From assembly GCF_030295765.1 (NCBI RefSeq), contig NZ_AP027292.1, forward strand, positions 1,488,001-1,552,000: 64,000 nt of DNA. Reading direction: 5' to 3'. The notes below the pieces were generated by a model. It was given only the letters and a program-made list of their open reading frames with translations. It was not told the DNA's origin and searched no databases. Origin of the DNA: Neptuniibacter halophilus. GTDB lineage: Bacteria > Pseudomonadota > Gammaproteobacteria > Pseudomonadales > Balneatricaceae. Both the position numbers and the translations under genes were made by a program. Positions 44,361 through 53,541 of the stretch are shown one piece after another; within the stretch, counting starts at the first letter, position 1; each line of letters starts with the position of its first letter.

Positions 44361-45725
44361 TTACTTGTAATCGTTCTTATCCAGACCGTACTTTTTCATT
44401 TTGTCGTACAAAGTTTTGCGCGGCAGCCCCAGACTGACCAGCGTTTCTTTAATCGAACCGGCGCAACGGGACAGCTCCGCCTGAATCAGCATACTCTCGA
44501 ACTGCTCTACCTTTTCCGGCAGCGTCATTTCAGCACGGCCGTTCAGTTCGGTGATCGGTTTATTCTCAAAGTCAAAGGTGCAGCCCTCGCCCAGCAGTAC
44601 ATACCGCTCGGCCAGATTACGCAACTCACGCACGTTACCGGGCCAGTCGTGGGTCATCAGGCTGTGCATACGCTCGGCCGAGAGCAGTGGCACCTCGCGC
44701 CCGTAAAGCGAAGAAGCGATCAGGGCAAAGTGCTGAAACAGCAGGCCAATATCTTCACGGCGCTCGCGCAACGGGGGGATATCCACCCGTACCACATTCA
44801 GACGGTAGTAGAGATCCTCCCGGAACTCGCCCCGCTCGGATGCTTCACGCAGATCCACCTTGGTCGCGGCAATCACCCGGATATCCAGCGGGATCAGTTC
44901 ATTCGCACCGAGCCGCTCGATCGCCCTCTCCTCAAGTACCCGCAGCAATTTAATCTGCAGGGTCATCGGCATGCTTTCGATCTCATCCAGAAACAGGGTG
45001 CCACCGTCAGCATGCTCAAATTTACCAATACGCTGCGCCTTGGCATCGGTAAATGCGCCCTTTTCATGGCCAAACAGCTCTGACTCAATCAGGTTTTCCG
45101 GCACTGCACCGCAGTTAATGGCAACAAAGTTTTTGTCCCGGCGGTTGCTGTGCTCATGGATATAACGCGCCATCAGGTCTTTACCGGTACCGGTTTCACC
45201 CAGAATCAGAATATCTGCCGGTGTATCCGCAATTGCATGAACCAGCCCGCGTAGCTGAGCCACCACCGGCGTATTACCGATCACCCTTGGGCCGGGTGCG
45301 CTCTGCGCTTCGAGCTCCTGACGCAATTGCCGGTTCTCCATAACCAGATTGCGCTTTTCCACCGCCCGGCGAACCACATCCAGCATCAGCTCTGAAGAGA
45401 ACGGTTTCTCTATAAAGTCATAAGCCCCGTCACGCATCGCGCCCACCGCCATGGTGATATCCCCGTGACCGGTAATCAGAATCACCGGCAGGGTCGGGTC
45501 CTGCGTCACCACCCGTTTCATCAGCTCCAGACCGTCGATACCCGGCAGGTTGATATCGGTAATCAGAATCCCGGGCCAGCCGTTGTTGATATAGTCGAGC
45601 GCCTGCTCAGCACTCTCCACGGTGGTGACCTCATAGCCACCCAGCTGCAGGGCCTGGCCTGCCGCCAGACGAATATGCTCCTCGTCATCCACCAGCAGAA
45701 TCGGCAACTGACCGTTATCACTCAT
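44361..45725 (-). CDS. dctD: C4-dicarboxylate response regulator DctD (sigma-54 activator)
   Basis: This 454-residue NtrC-type regulator has a receiver domain with phospho-acceptor D57, an AAA+ core with 'GETGTGKD' and 'GGTLFLDEIESMP', and a C-terminal Fis-type helix-turn-helix ('GSIKETLVSLGLPRKTLYDKM'). The sigma-54 contact loop reads GAFTDA at 223-228 instead of GAFTGA. It is downstream of dctB with a 19-bp gap and is probably co-transcribed. Its likely target is the sigma-54 promoter of dctPQM 3.5 kb away. Confidence 0.93.
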   Translation of the reverse strand: MSDNGQLPILLVDDEEHIRLAAGQALQLGGYEVTTVESAEQALDYINNGWPGILITDINLPGIDGLELMKRVVTQDPTLPVILITGHGDITMAVGAMRDGAYDFIEKPFSSELMLDVVRRAVEKRNLVMENRQLRQELEAQSAPGPRVIGNTPVVAQLRGLVHAIADTPADILILGETGTGKDLMARYIHEHSNRRDKNFVAINCGAVPENLIESELFGHEKGAFTDAKAQRIGKFEHADGGTLFLDEIESMPMTLQIKLLRVLEERAIERLGANELIPLDIRVIAATKVDLREASERGEFREDLYYRLNVVRVDIPPLRERREDIGLLFQHFALIASSLYGREVPLLSAERMHSLMTHDWPGNVRELRNLAERYVLLGEGCTFDFENKPITELNGRAEMTLPEKVEQFESMLIQAELSRCAGSIKETLVSLGLPRKTLYDKMKKYGLDKNDYK

Positions 45726-45744
45726 GCAAGATTCCTGTATTCAC

Positions 45745-48015
45745 TTAACCTATGGTTTGACCCGTAACATTAGCAGGCGCCGACGCACGGGGTAAACGGA
45801 GGCGGAACAGCGCGCCGCCTTCCGGATGATTTGAAACAGAGAGCTGTCCGCCCATACTGGCAATAATCCGATGGGAGATGGACAAACCGAGCCCCAGCCC
45901 CTGCCCCGCTTTCTTAGTGGTATAGAACGGTTCAAACACCCGGTCGAGATCCTGCTTCGGAATCCCCGGACCAAAATCCCGTACCTCAATACAGACTTCA
46001 CTCTCTGATTCCGCCAGACTGATTTTGATCACCGGCATCTCCAGCGCTTCCATCGCCTGCAGGGCATTACTGATCAGGTTGACCAGCACCTGCTCCAGAC
46101 GCACCGTATCGCCCATCACATAAACCTGTCGCAGGTTGTCCGGCCAGTTCACCTCGGCCTGCACTTTGCTCAGGCGGCCATACATGATCGACATCGCCCC
46201 GTCGCGCACGGTTTGCAGACAAACCGGTACCGGTGTGCCGGACGTTTTGCGCGAGAACTCTTTCAGCGGATGAATGATTTTGGCCATCCGATCGGTCAGC
46301 AGGCTGATCTGATTCAGGTTCTGCTCCACCGGCTGCATCTGATCACGCTGCATAAACGCCCGGGCGTTATCAGCATAGGTGCGAATCGCCGTCAGCGGCT
46401 GGTTCAGTTCGTGGTTGATACCCGCCGACATCTGCCCCAGCACCGCGAGCTTAGCGGTTTGAATCAGTTCGTTCTGGGTATCTTTATGCTTTTCGATCTC
46501 ATCCCGCAGCTTCAGGTTGGCATCGGTAAGGTCGGCGGTACGTGCTTCGACCCGGTGCTCCAGCAGATCACGGGCATGCTGCAGCTCCTCCTCGTACTGT
46601 TTACGCTGAGTAATATCATGGATAGTGACGATAAACCGTTTAATCGCCGCATAATCCATATGCCCGATAATCAATTCAATCGGGAACGACGAACCATCGG
46701 CCCGCATCCCCCGGGCTTCGGTAAACAGCTCCTCCTGACGATCATCATCCGGTGCGGTCAGATGCTGCCAGAACAAGGCCCGATCCGCCTGCGAGAGCAG
46801 TTTACTGAAATACTCCAGACGGCTTTCATCCTCACTGTAGCCAAATAGTTTTTCAGCCATCGTGTTCATACTTTCGATCCGGCCCTGCGCATCCAGCGTA
46901 ATCAGACCCGCCTGCGTATTATCGATAATCGCCCGAACCCGCTCTTCGTTAGCCTCCAGTGCCTGGGTCTCCTTCTGCTTGAAGCGGGCCCGTTCGCGGG
47001 TGATGCGCTGCCGGGTGGATAAAAACAAGACCAGCAGCACCAACGCAACAAAGATAAACCCGGTGGTCAGCGCCGTGTAGAACATCCTCAGTTTCACCGG
47101 TTTGGTACTGGCCAGCACCACCACCGTCAGGCCACTGTCTTCCAGTTCCCGGCTCTGTAGCAGAAACTCTCGCGCCTTGATGCCGTCCAGCGCCTTATTA
47201 TCGATCTGCTGGCCATCGACCAGAGTAATCAGTGAGCCGCCTTCGGGCCCTGGCTGGCGTGATACGATATCCAGCGCGGTCAGCTTGTGATCACCATAAC
47301 GCAGGCTTTCGGCGATCCGCTGGACATCCGCCTGAGTCAGCGGGCGCAGGGTTCGGAATTTCCAGTCTTCACGGGTGGAGATAAAGATCACCCCATCCTC
47401 GTCGGTGACCAGAATATCCAGATCAGGATCTGTCCAGTCTGACTCAATCTCATTCAGATCGATCTTCACCACCACAACGCCGATAATTTTGCTGCGCAGA
47501 TGCACGGGGTAAGAAAAGTAGTAACCGCGTTTTTTGGAAATAGTCCCTAACGCAAAGTAGCGGCCCGGCTTACCCACCACAGCATCCTGAAAATAGGGCC
47601 GGAAAGCATAGTTATTACCGACAAAGGAACGTGCATCCGCCCAGTTGCTGGCAGCAATGGCGGTGCCCTCCATATTCATCAGATACACATCGGCCGCATT
47701 GATGGAATGATTGACCTGCTCCAGATAGACACTCGCCTGCCCGGTATAGAACGGGTCTTCCTGACTATCCAGCGCATCGATCAAAGTGGAATGGGACGAG
47801 AGCAGAGCCGGCAGGTCTTTATACCGATCCAGTTTCTGCTGCAAGCTGAGCAGATAACGGTTCAGGTCAGCGCCGGAACGCTGTTTCAGGGTCTGATACC
47901 CCTGAGAGCGGCTGATCGTGGTTGTCTGTGCCACCACAAGCACAAAGCTGAAAGCGAGGACAACAAAGAACAGCAGGCGATAACGACGCCAGCGTTGTGA
48001 GTGATTGTGGTGCAT
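45745..48015 (-). CDS. dctB: C4-dicarboxylate sensor histidine kinase DctB, with extra PAS domain
   Basis: This membrane kinase of about 756 residues has a helix near 13-32, a tandem-PDC (double Cache) periplasmic sensor to about residue 310, and a second helix near 315-335. A cytoplasmic PAS domain with PAC segment (about 360-480), a coiled coil, and HisKA plus HATPase follow. The phospho-His is about H535 in 'AGINHELNQPLTAIRTYADNA', and the ATP-binding boxes 'NLISNALQAM' and 'GLGLGLSISHRI' are intact. Classic DctB lacks the cytoplasmic PAS, so this form may add an internal signal. I prefer the ATG at 48015 over a TTG two codons upstream; neither has a strong ribosome site. Confidence 0.9.
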   Translation of the reverse strand: MHHNHSQRWRRYRLLFFVVLAFSFVLVVAQTTTISRSQGYQTLKQRSGADLNRYLLSLQQKLDRYKDLPALLSSHSTLIDALDSQEDPFYTGQASVYLEQVNHSINAADVYLMNMEGTAIAASNWADARSFVGNNYAFRPYFQDAVVGKPGRYFALGTISKKRGYYFSYPVHLRSKIIGVVVVKIDLNEIESDWTDPDLDILVTDEDGVIFISTREDWKFRTLRPLTQADVQRIAESLRYGDHKLTALDIVSRQPGPEGGSLITLVDGQQIDNKALDGIKAREFLLQSRELEDSGLTVVVLASTKPVKLRMFYTALTTGFIFVALVLLVLFLSTRQRITRERARFKQKETQALEANEERVRAIIDNTQAGLITLDAQGRIESMNTMAEKLFGYSEDESRLEYFSKLLSQADRALFWQHLTAPDDDRQEELFTEARGMRADGSSFPIELIIGHMDYAAIKRFIVTIHDITQRKQYEEELQHARDLLEHRVEARTADLTDANLKLRDEIEKHKDTQNELIQTAKLAVLGQMSAGINHELNQPLTAIRTYADNARAFMQRDQMQPVEQNLNQISLLTDRMAKIIHPLKEFSRKTSGTPVPVCLQTVRDGAMSIMYGRLSKVQAEVNWPDNLRQVYVMGDTVRLEQVLVNLISNALQAMEALEMPVIKISLAESESEVCIEVRDFGPGIPKQDLDRVFEPFYTTKKAGQGLGLGLSISHRIIASMGGQLSVSNHPEGGALFRLRLPRASAPANVTGQTIG

Positions 48016-48155
48016 AAACAAAGCCAGTTAGTGCCGTCAGTCGGTTCGGACAGAGAATTTACCGCAGCAGCCGGGATAAAGCTTAATTTCTTAATCCGAG
48101 TCGCTCTATACTAAGGTACTATCGAGCAATCTCATATACGGGGCAAGTTTTTCTC

Positions 48156-49592
48156 ATGCTGAAAAGAACCAAAATTGTTGCCACACTCGGCCCATCGACC
48201 GATCAGCCTGGTGTACTGGAGGAAATTCTGCGTAATGGCGTTAATACCGTACGTCTGAATTTTTCTCACGGCAGTGCTGATGACCACCGCGGCCGCGCGG
48301 CTGAAGTCCGGAAAACAGCTCGCAAACTGGGCCTGTCGGTTGCCATTCTGGGTGACTTGCAGGGGCCCAAAATCCGCATCGCCCGTTTTAAAGAGGGGCC
48401 GATCAGACTGGAAGTCGGCGACCGCTTCGCGCTGGATTCTGAGCTGGGGAATACCGACGGTGATCAGACTCAGGTCGGTATCGACTACAAAGCACTGCCA
48501 CAAGACAGCTCACCCGGTGATATCCTGCTGCTGGATGATGGCCGCGTACAGCTCAAGGTGATCGAGGTTAACGGCAGCCGCATCGACACCGAGGTGCTGA
48601 TTGGCGGGCCACTGTCCAACAACAAAGGGATTAACCGTCAGGGCGGCGGCCTTTCTGCGGCCGCACTGACCGACAAAGATCGCCGCGACATTAAAGTTGC
48701 CGCCGATATTGATATGGATTACGTCGCGGTCTCCTTCCCGCGCAGTGCTGCGGATCTGCGTGAAGCACGTGAGCTGCTGGATCATGCCGGGTGCCGTGCT
48801 GAGATTGTCGCCAAGGTCGAACGGGCTGAAACCGTGGCCAGTGCTGACGCGCTGGATGAGATTATCCTCGCCTGTGACGGCATCATGGTGGCACGTGGCG
48901 ATCTGGGTGTTGAGATCGGTGATGCCGAGCTGATCGGTGTACAGAAACATATCATCCGCCGTTCCCGCGAGCTGAACCGTTTTGTCATCACCGCCACTCA
49001 GATGATGGAATCGATGATTGAAAACCCGATGCCGACCCGCGCCGAAGTATTTGACGTCGCCAACGCCATTCTCGATGGCACCGACGCCGTCATGCTCTCT
49101 GCAGAAACCGCGGCCGGCAAACACCCGGTTGAGGTGGTCGCCTCCATGACCTCCATCTGTCAGGGCGCGGAGAAACACCAGTTGTCCCGTCCGGCACCCA
49201 CCAACATCTCACAGAAACTGGAACGTTTTGACGAAACCATCGCCCGCTCAGCGATGTATACCGCCAATCAACTGGCCGGCGTAAAAGCGATTATCTGTCT
49301 GACTGAATCCGGCTCTACGCCTCTGTGGATGTCCCGTATCCGTTCAGGCCTGCCGATCTATGCACTGACCCGTAACGAACGGACTATGCGCCGTACCGCG
49401 CTTTACCGCGGCGTTGAGTCAATCTTCTTCGATGCGACCCAGATCGCTCAGGATCGCCTCAACGAAGAGATTCTCGCCGGACTGAAAGCCCGTGGCCTGC
49501 TGCAGGTAGGTGATCTGGTGATCCTCACCCGGGGTGCTTATCTCGGCGAAGATGGCGGCACTAACTCCATGCAGGTACTGACCGTCGCCTGA
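48156..49592 (+). CDS. pyk: Pyruvate kinase
   Basis: Pyruvate kinase makes pyruvate and ATP from phosphoenolpyruvate. The 478-residue length and wording ('[21 protein letters not shown]', '[10 protein letters not shown]', '[12 protein letters not shown]', '[28 protein letters not shown]' region) match the PykA type of gammaproteobacteria (E. coli PykA 480). It is divergent from dctB and followed by its own terminator. It works against PckA, also in this window, at the phosphoenolpyruvate node. Confidence 0.96.
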   Translation: MLKRTKIVATLGPSTDQPGVLEEILRNGVNTVRLNFSHGSADDHRGRAAEVRKTARKLGLSVAILGDLQGPKIRIARFKEGPIRLEVGDRFALDSELGNTDGDQTQVGIDYKALPQDSSPGDILLLDDGRVQLKVIEVNGSRIDTEVLIGGPLSNNKGINRQGGGLSAAALTDKDRRDIKVAADIDMDYVAVSFPRSAADLREARELLDHAGCRAEIVAKVERAETVASADALDEIILACDGIMVARGDLGVEIGDAELIGVQKHIIRRSRELNRFVITATQMMESMIENPMPTRAEVFDVANAILDGTDAVMLSAETAAGKHPVEVVASMTSICQGAEKHQLSRPAPTNISQKLERFDETIARSAMYTANQLAGVKAIICLTESGSTPLWMSRIRSGLPIYALTRNERTMRRTALYRGVESIFFDATQIAQDRLNEEILAGLKARGLLQVGDLVILTRGAYLGEDGGTNSMQVLTVA

Positions 49593-49598
49593 GTATTT

Positions 49599-49629
49599 CC
49601 GCAACGGAGCCCCCGTTGCGGAATTTTTT
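49599..49629 (+). terminator. Intrinsic terminator of pyk
   Basis: CCGCAACGG and CCGTTGCGG flank a 5-nt loop. They are followed by AA and six T. Confidence 0.88.
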
Positions 49630-49734
49630 CCCCTGCGCCGGGTCTGAGCAAAGGCTGTCGTAATCGTTACAGCATTTTACCAACAGCTCAATTATAATGA
49701 GCCCCCTCCACAGCGTGATTGAAAGGACGAGCGT

Positions 49735-51300
49735 TTGTCTTCCACACTTGAGCAGAAGCTAAACTGGCTGAAAGAACAGGGCCATGCCCCTTTGCTGACC
49801 AAACTGCAGCACGGGCTGGAGAAAGAGGGCCTGCGGGTCGACCCACAGCGTAAGCTGGCGCAAACTCCGCACCCGGAATCCCTGGGGTCTGCCCTGACGC
49901 ACGGTAATATCACCACCGATTACTCCGAAGCTCTGCTGGAGTTTATTACCCCGGTTTTTGAACAGTCCTCTGACGCGCTCGCGTTTCTGGCTGACCTGCA
50001 CCGCTATACCTTCAAGAATCTGGGTGAAGAACAACTCTGGCCCGCCAGCATGCCCTGCATCCTGCCCGCTGAAGCCGATATCCCTATCGCCCGCTATGGC
50101 AGCTCCAATGTAGGTACCATGAAGTACGTTTACCGGGTGGGTCTGGAACATCGCTACGGCAAGGTGATGCAGACAATCGCCGGTATCCATTACAACTTCT
50201 CCCTGCCCGAGGCGTTCTGGCCGGTGTATCAGGAGTACTGCGAGGATCACCGCGAACTGCAGGATTTCCGCTCTGCCGGCTACTTCAGCCTGATTCGCAA
50301 CTTCCGCCGTTACTCCTGGCTGCTGATCTATCTGTTTGGTGCATCTCCGGCGCTGTGTAAATCATTTCTGGATGGTAAACCCCATCAACTTCAGGAACTG
50401 AGCCCGGACACCCTGTATCTGCCTTACGCCACATCGCTGCGGATGAGCGATCTGGGTTACTCCAACAAAGCCCAGTCCAGCCTGAACATCTGCTTCAACC
50501 ACCTCAACACCTATGCCAGCTCGCTGGACCGGGCGATTCGTACCCCCTATGCAGAGTACGAAAAAATCGGCATCAAGGTGGATGGCGAGTACCGCCAGCT
50601 CAACGCCAACGTACTGCAGATTGAAAACGAATATTACAGCGATATCCGACCGAAACGGGTTACCCGCTCCGGTGAAAAACCGATCCATGCACTGATGACC
50701 CGGGGTGTGGAATATATCGAGGTACGCAATACCGACATTAACCCGTTCCTGCCTGTAGGTATCGATCAGCCTCAGGCTGACTTCCTCGATCTGTTCCTGA
50801 TCAGTTGCCTGCTGATGGAAGAGAAAGAGATCAGCACCGACGAGTGCGAACAGATCAGCGAAAACCACCAGCGTGTGGTCACCCGCGGGCGCGAACCGGG
50901 TCTCAGCCTGATTCATAATGACCGGGAACGCAGCCTGCAGGCATGGGGTCACGAACTGCTCACAGAGATCGAGAAAACCGCAGCTCTGATGGATCAGGCA
51001 GAAGGCAGCAGCCGTTACGCCGACAGTATTCAGGTGCAGCGGGCGAAACTGGATGACGCCTCCCTGACACCGTCCGCTATGTTGCTGGCAGCGCTGCAGG
51101 AATCCGGTCTTGGCTATAACGACTTCATCATGCAGCAGGCAGAGAAACACCGCGAAACACTGCTCGCAGAGCCGATGGATGCGGATATGGAACAGACGCT
51201 GATCACCCTCAGCGCCAGCTCATTGCAGGAGCAGGCCGAGATCGAAGCCGCTGATACAATGGACTTTGACAGCTACCTGCAGGACTACATGTCCCACTGA
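49735..51300 (+). CDS. gshA: Glutamate-cysteine ligase GshA
   Basis: GshA joins glutamate and cysteine, the first step of glutathione synthesis. The 521-residue protein matches the gammaproteobacterial type I family (E. coli 518), with 'GLEKEGLRVDPQ' at the N terminus, 'TDYSEALLEFITP', and 'YIEVRNTDINPF' near residue 325. The start is TTG, preceded by AAAGGACGAG at good spacing; no ATG lies nearby. The rare start codon could lower its translation. Confidence 0.95.
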   Translation: MSSTLEQKLNWLKEQGHAPLLTKLQHGLEKEGLRVDPQRKLAQTPHPESLGSALTHGNITTDYSEALLEFITPVFEQSSDALAFLADLHRYTFKNLGEEQLWPASMPCILPAEADIPIARYGSSNVGTMKYVYRVGLEHRYGKVMQTIAGIHYNFSLPEAFWPVYQEYCEDHRELQDFRSAGYFSLIRNFRRYSWLLIYLFGASPALCKSFLDGKPHQLQELSPDTLYLPYATSLRMSDLGYSNKAQSSLNICFNHLNTYASSLDRAIRTPYAEYEKIGIKVDGEYRQLNANVLQIENEYYSDIRPKRVTRSGEKPIHALMTRGVEYIEVRNTDINPFLPVGIDQPQADFLDLFLISCLLMEEKEISTDECEQISENHQRVVTRGREPGLSLIHNDRERSLQAWGHELLTEIEKTAALMDQAEGSSRYADSIQVQRAKLDDASLTPSAMLLAALQESGLGYNDFIMQQAEKHRETLLAEPMDADMEQTLITLSASSLQEQAEIEAADTMDFDSYLQDYMSH

Positions 51301-51316
51301 GCCAGGCAGCAGAGAT

Positions 51317-51347
51317 AAAAAAAGCAGGCATCAGCCTGCTTTTTTTT
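51317..51347. terminator. Bidirectional terminator after gshA
   Basis: Seven A then GCAGGC, a 4-nt loop, GCCTGC and eight T. It serves gshA and the convergent FliL-like gene. Confidence 0.9.
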
Positions 51348-51364
51348 GCTTCGCAGTCGCTGAC

Positions 51365-51766
51365 TTACTGGACCACAAAGCTGGTGAAGAACAGATCCGA
51401 GACAAAACCTTCACCCTCTTCTTCCACCAGAATATTCTGCACTTTCTTCAGTGCTTTTTTCGCCAGTACCTGCTGCATCTCCACCGTTTTCACAGAATCG
51501 TCTGTCTGTTCGTTCAGCAGAAAAACAATGTCGTTGCGAATATGCGGCATATGCTGGTTAACGGCATGGTGCGCCGCTTCACTTGAGACCTGAATGGTCA
51601 CTTCACACTTCACAAAACGGGTTTTACCGACACCCCCAAAGTTGGTTACAAAGGGCTTCAGCTCAATATAGCTGACATAGTCATCAGCAGTTTTGGCCTC
51701 CTCTTCAGCCCAGGTCAACTGCACGGAAAACGTCATAAAAATCAACAAAACCAGTCGTTTAAGCAT
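51365..51766 (-). CDS. FliL-like secreted protein
   Basis: This protein of about 133 residues has a cleavable-looking signal peptide ('LKRLVLLIFMTFSVQLTWAEE'-type, cleavage after Ala) and then a FliL-like domain: 'YIELKPFVTNFGG' is the family's typical opening. The C-terminal 'KKALKKVQNILVEEEGEGFVSDLFFTSFVVQ' region matches the family's end. True FliL is a membrane-anchored flagellar protein. Here the anchor looks removable and no flagellar gene is near, so it is probably a periplasmic paralogue. The ATG at 51766 follows GGGA. Confidence 0.75.
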   Translation of the reverse strand: MLKRLVLLIFMTFSVQLTWAEEEAKTADDYVSYIELKPFVTNFGGVGKTRFVKCEVTIQVSSEAAHHAVNQHMPHIRNDIVFLLNEQTDDSVKTVEMQQVLAKKALKKVQNILVEEEGEGFVSDLFFTSFVVQ

Positions 51767-52020
51767 CACATATCCCAATCATCCAAACCAACTTGCCTGA
51801 GTATAACCCGCCCGCCCTCAGGCCGCCAAAGGCTGATCGCGAAAAAACATCAACCCGTACAGATTGCTTTATATCAGTTGAATCCACAAAAGCCCGGTTT
51901 TTCCACCCCCTGCGGTTGCACCCTGAAACAGCTTAGGAATATGATGGGCCTGACAATAACAATAACCCCTGATGTAGCGGGCGGAATACGGCCCCATCAG
52001 TCAAGGTAGCCCAGGAGCGC

Positions 52021-52497
52021 ATGATGTTAGAAAAATGCAAGAGCGCTAAAGAGCGTTGGGGTGGTGTCAGTGAAATTATTGATACCTGGCTGGAAGAACG
52101 CCAGACCCTGATCAGCCTGTTTGTACATCTGCCGGAGCAGCAGATCAATCAGGAACTCAACAACAAAGTTCAGGCTTTTTGTCAGGTTTTAATGGATTAC
52201 CTCTCCTCCGGACACTTCGAAGTCTATGAACAACTGTTGCGTGAAGGCAGCGACTTCGATGACGGTAGCCTCGAAGAAGGTCAGTCCCTGCTACCCAAGA
52301 TTCAGATCAGCACCGATGTAGCGCTGGACTTCAACGATGACTTCTCCAATCTGCTGGACCCTACAGTGCAGAAAATTCGCGAATTTTCCGAGCGCCTTTC
52401 CACACTGGGCGAAGCACTGGAAGAACGATTTGAACTGGAAGATCAAATGATCGCTGTCCTGCATACCTCCCATCGCGAGATGGTAGAAGAGGCCTAG
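52021..52497 (+). CDS. rsd: Anti-sigma-70 factor Rsd/AlgQ
   Basis: This 158-residue helical protein of the Rsd/AlgQ family binds domain 4 of sigma-70 and frees core polymerase in slow-growing cells. The hallmark start 'CKSAKERWGGVSEIIDTWLEERQTL' is present, and the length equals E. coli Rsd. AGGAG lies just upstream of the ATG, with a second ATG one codon later. The lipoprotein gene follows after 5 bp, so the two are translated together. Confidence 0.93.
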   Translation: MMLEKCKSAKERWGGVSEIIDTWLEERQTLISLFVHLPEQQINQELNNKVQAFCQVLMDYLSSGHFEVYEQLLREGSDFDDGSLEEGQSLLPKIQISTDVALDFNDDFSNLLDPTVQKIREFSERLSTLGEALEERFELEDQMIAVLHTSHREMVEEA

Positions 52498-52502
52498 TAC
52501 GG

Positions 52503-53480
52503 ATGCTGAAACAGTTTGCAGCAATCGGGCTAAGCAGCAGCCTGCTGCTCCTGAGCGGGTGCGACAGCGGCGACACACCCGCGCTGTGGAAAGAGTATGC
52601 CCTGACCGGCGCCTACACGGCCGCCATCTCCGAACAGGGCAACTATAGCGCGATTGGTTCCTTCAACCACGGCGGCAGCCTGTGGCAGACCAGTAACCAC
52701 GAACGCCTGTATAACTGGAACCATCAGCAGGATGGTTTCTCTATCATCGCCGCCAGTGCCTTCTCCCCGGATGAAAAATACGCTGCAACCGCAGACCAGC
52801 AGGATCTGGTGCTCTGGGATGTCCGTACCGGTAAACCCGAGTGGTTCTGGAGCTCTCCGGCTGAAATCATGCAAATGGATCTGTCCGTCAACGGCGACTT
52901 TGCCCTGCTCGGTCTGGCCGACCATACCGCCGTCTATTTTGACGTTAAAAACGGCGGTATCCGCCGCACCTTCCGCCATGATGCCAGAGTACGCAGTGTC
53001 GATCTGAGTCAGGATGGTCGTCTCGCCCTGACCGGGTCGGATGCCTATAAAGCCAGACTGTGGAGCGTCGAAACCGGCGAGATGCTCAAGCAACTGGAGT
53101 TCAGTAATGTAGTGGACACCGTTGCGCTGTCTCCTGACGGCCGCTATGCGTTCTGTTCCGGTAGTCTGGATAAAGCCGTCATCTGGGACCTGACCAGTGG
53201 TCAGACCCTGCACACCCTGAGTGATATCGCCAGCTTCTTCCAACAGCGCGTCAGCTACCTCAGCGCCCGTTTCTCTGCGGATAACAGTCAGCTTCTGACC
53301 GGCACAGCCGCGGGTCTGGTACAGCTCTGGGATGTCCAGTCAGGCAGTGAACTGCGTCGTTGGCGGGTGCATCGCCGTGATCCTTATGGCCCGGTTCACG
53401 CCGGCGTCTATGCGGTGGGGTTTGGACAGGGTAAATACTATGCTATCAGCTCCAACGGCATCATGAACGAGCTGCAATAA
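52503..53480 (+). CDS. WD40-repeat lipoprotein, probably inner-membrane
   Basis: This 325-residue protein has a lipobox 'LLSGC' with the acylated Cys at residue 20. The next residue is Asp, the signal that keeps lipoproteins in the inner membrane. The rest consists of WD40-type blades ('LVLWDVRTGK', 'ARLWSVETGE', 'AVIWDLTSGQ', 'VQLWDVQSGS') forming a propeller facing the periplasm, probably a scaffold for other proteins. It is tightly linked to rsd. The function is unknown. Confidence 0.85.
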   Translation: MLKQFAAIGLSSSLLLLSGCDSGDTPALWKEYALTGAYTAAISEQGNYSAIGSFNHGGSLWQTSNHERLYNWNHQQDGFSIIAASAFSPDEKYAATADQQDLVLWDVRTGKPEWFWSSPAEIMQMDLSVNGDFALLGLADHTAVYFDVKNGGIRRTFRHDARVRSVDLSQDGRLALTGSDAYKARLWSVETGEMLKQLEFSNVVDTVALSPDGRYAFCSGSLDKAVIWDLTSGQTLHTLSDIASFFQQRVSYLSARFSADNSQLLTGTAAGLVQLWDVQSGSELRRWRVHRRDPYGPVHAGVYAVGFGQGKYYAISSNGIMNELQ

Positions 53481-53497
53481 GCCGCTTTCAGATAGCA

Positions 53498-53522
53498 AAA
53501 AGGCCGGATCATCCGGCCTTTT
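53498..53522. terminator. Bidirectional terminator between the WD40 and FKBP genes
   Basis: AAAAGGCCGGAT and ATCCGGCCTTTT are exact inverted copies around one base, between convergent genes. Confidence 0.9.
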
Positions 53523-53541
53523 CAGTCTTTAAAGCCTCAGC

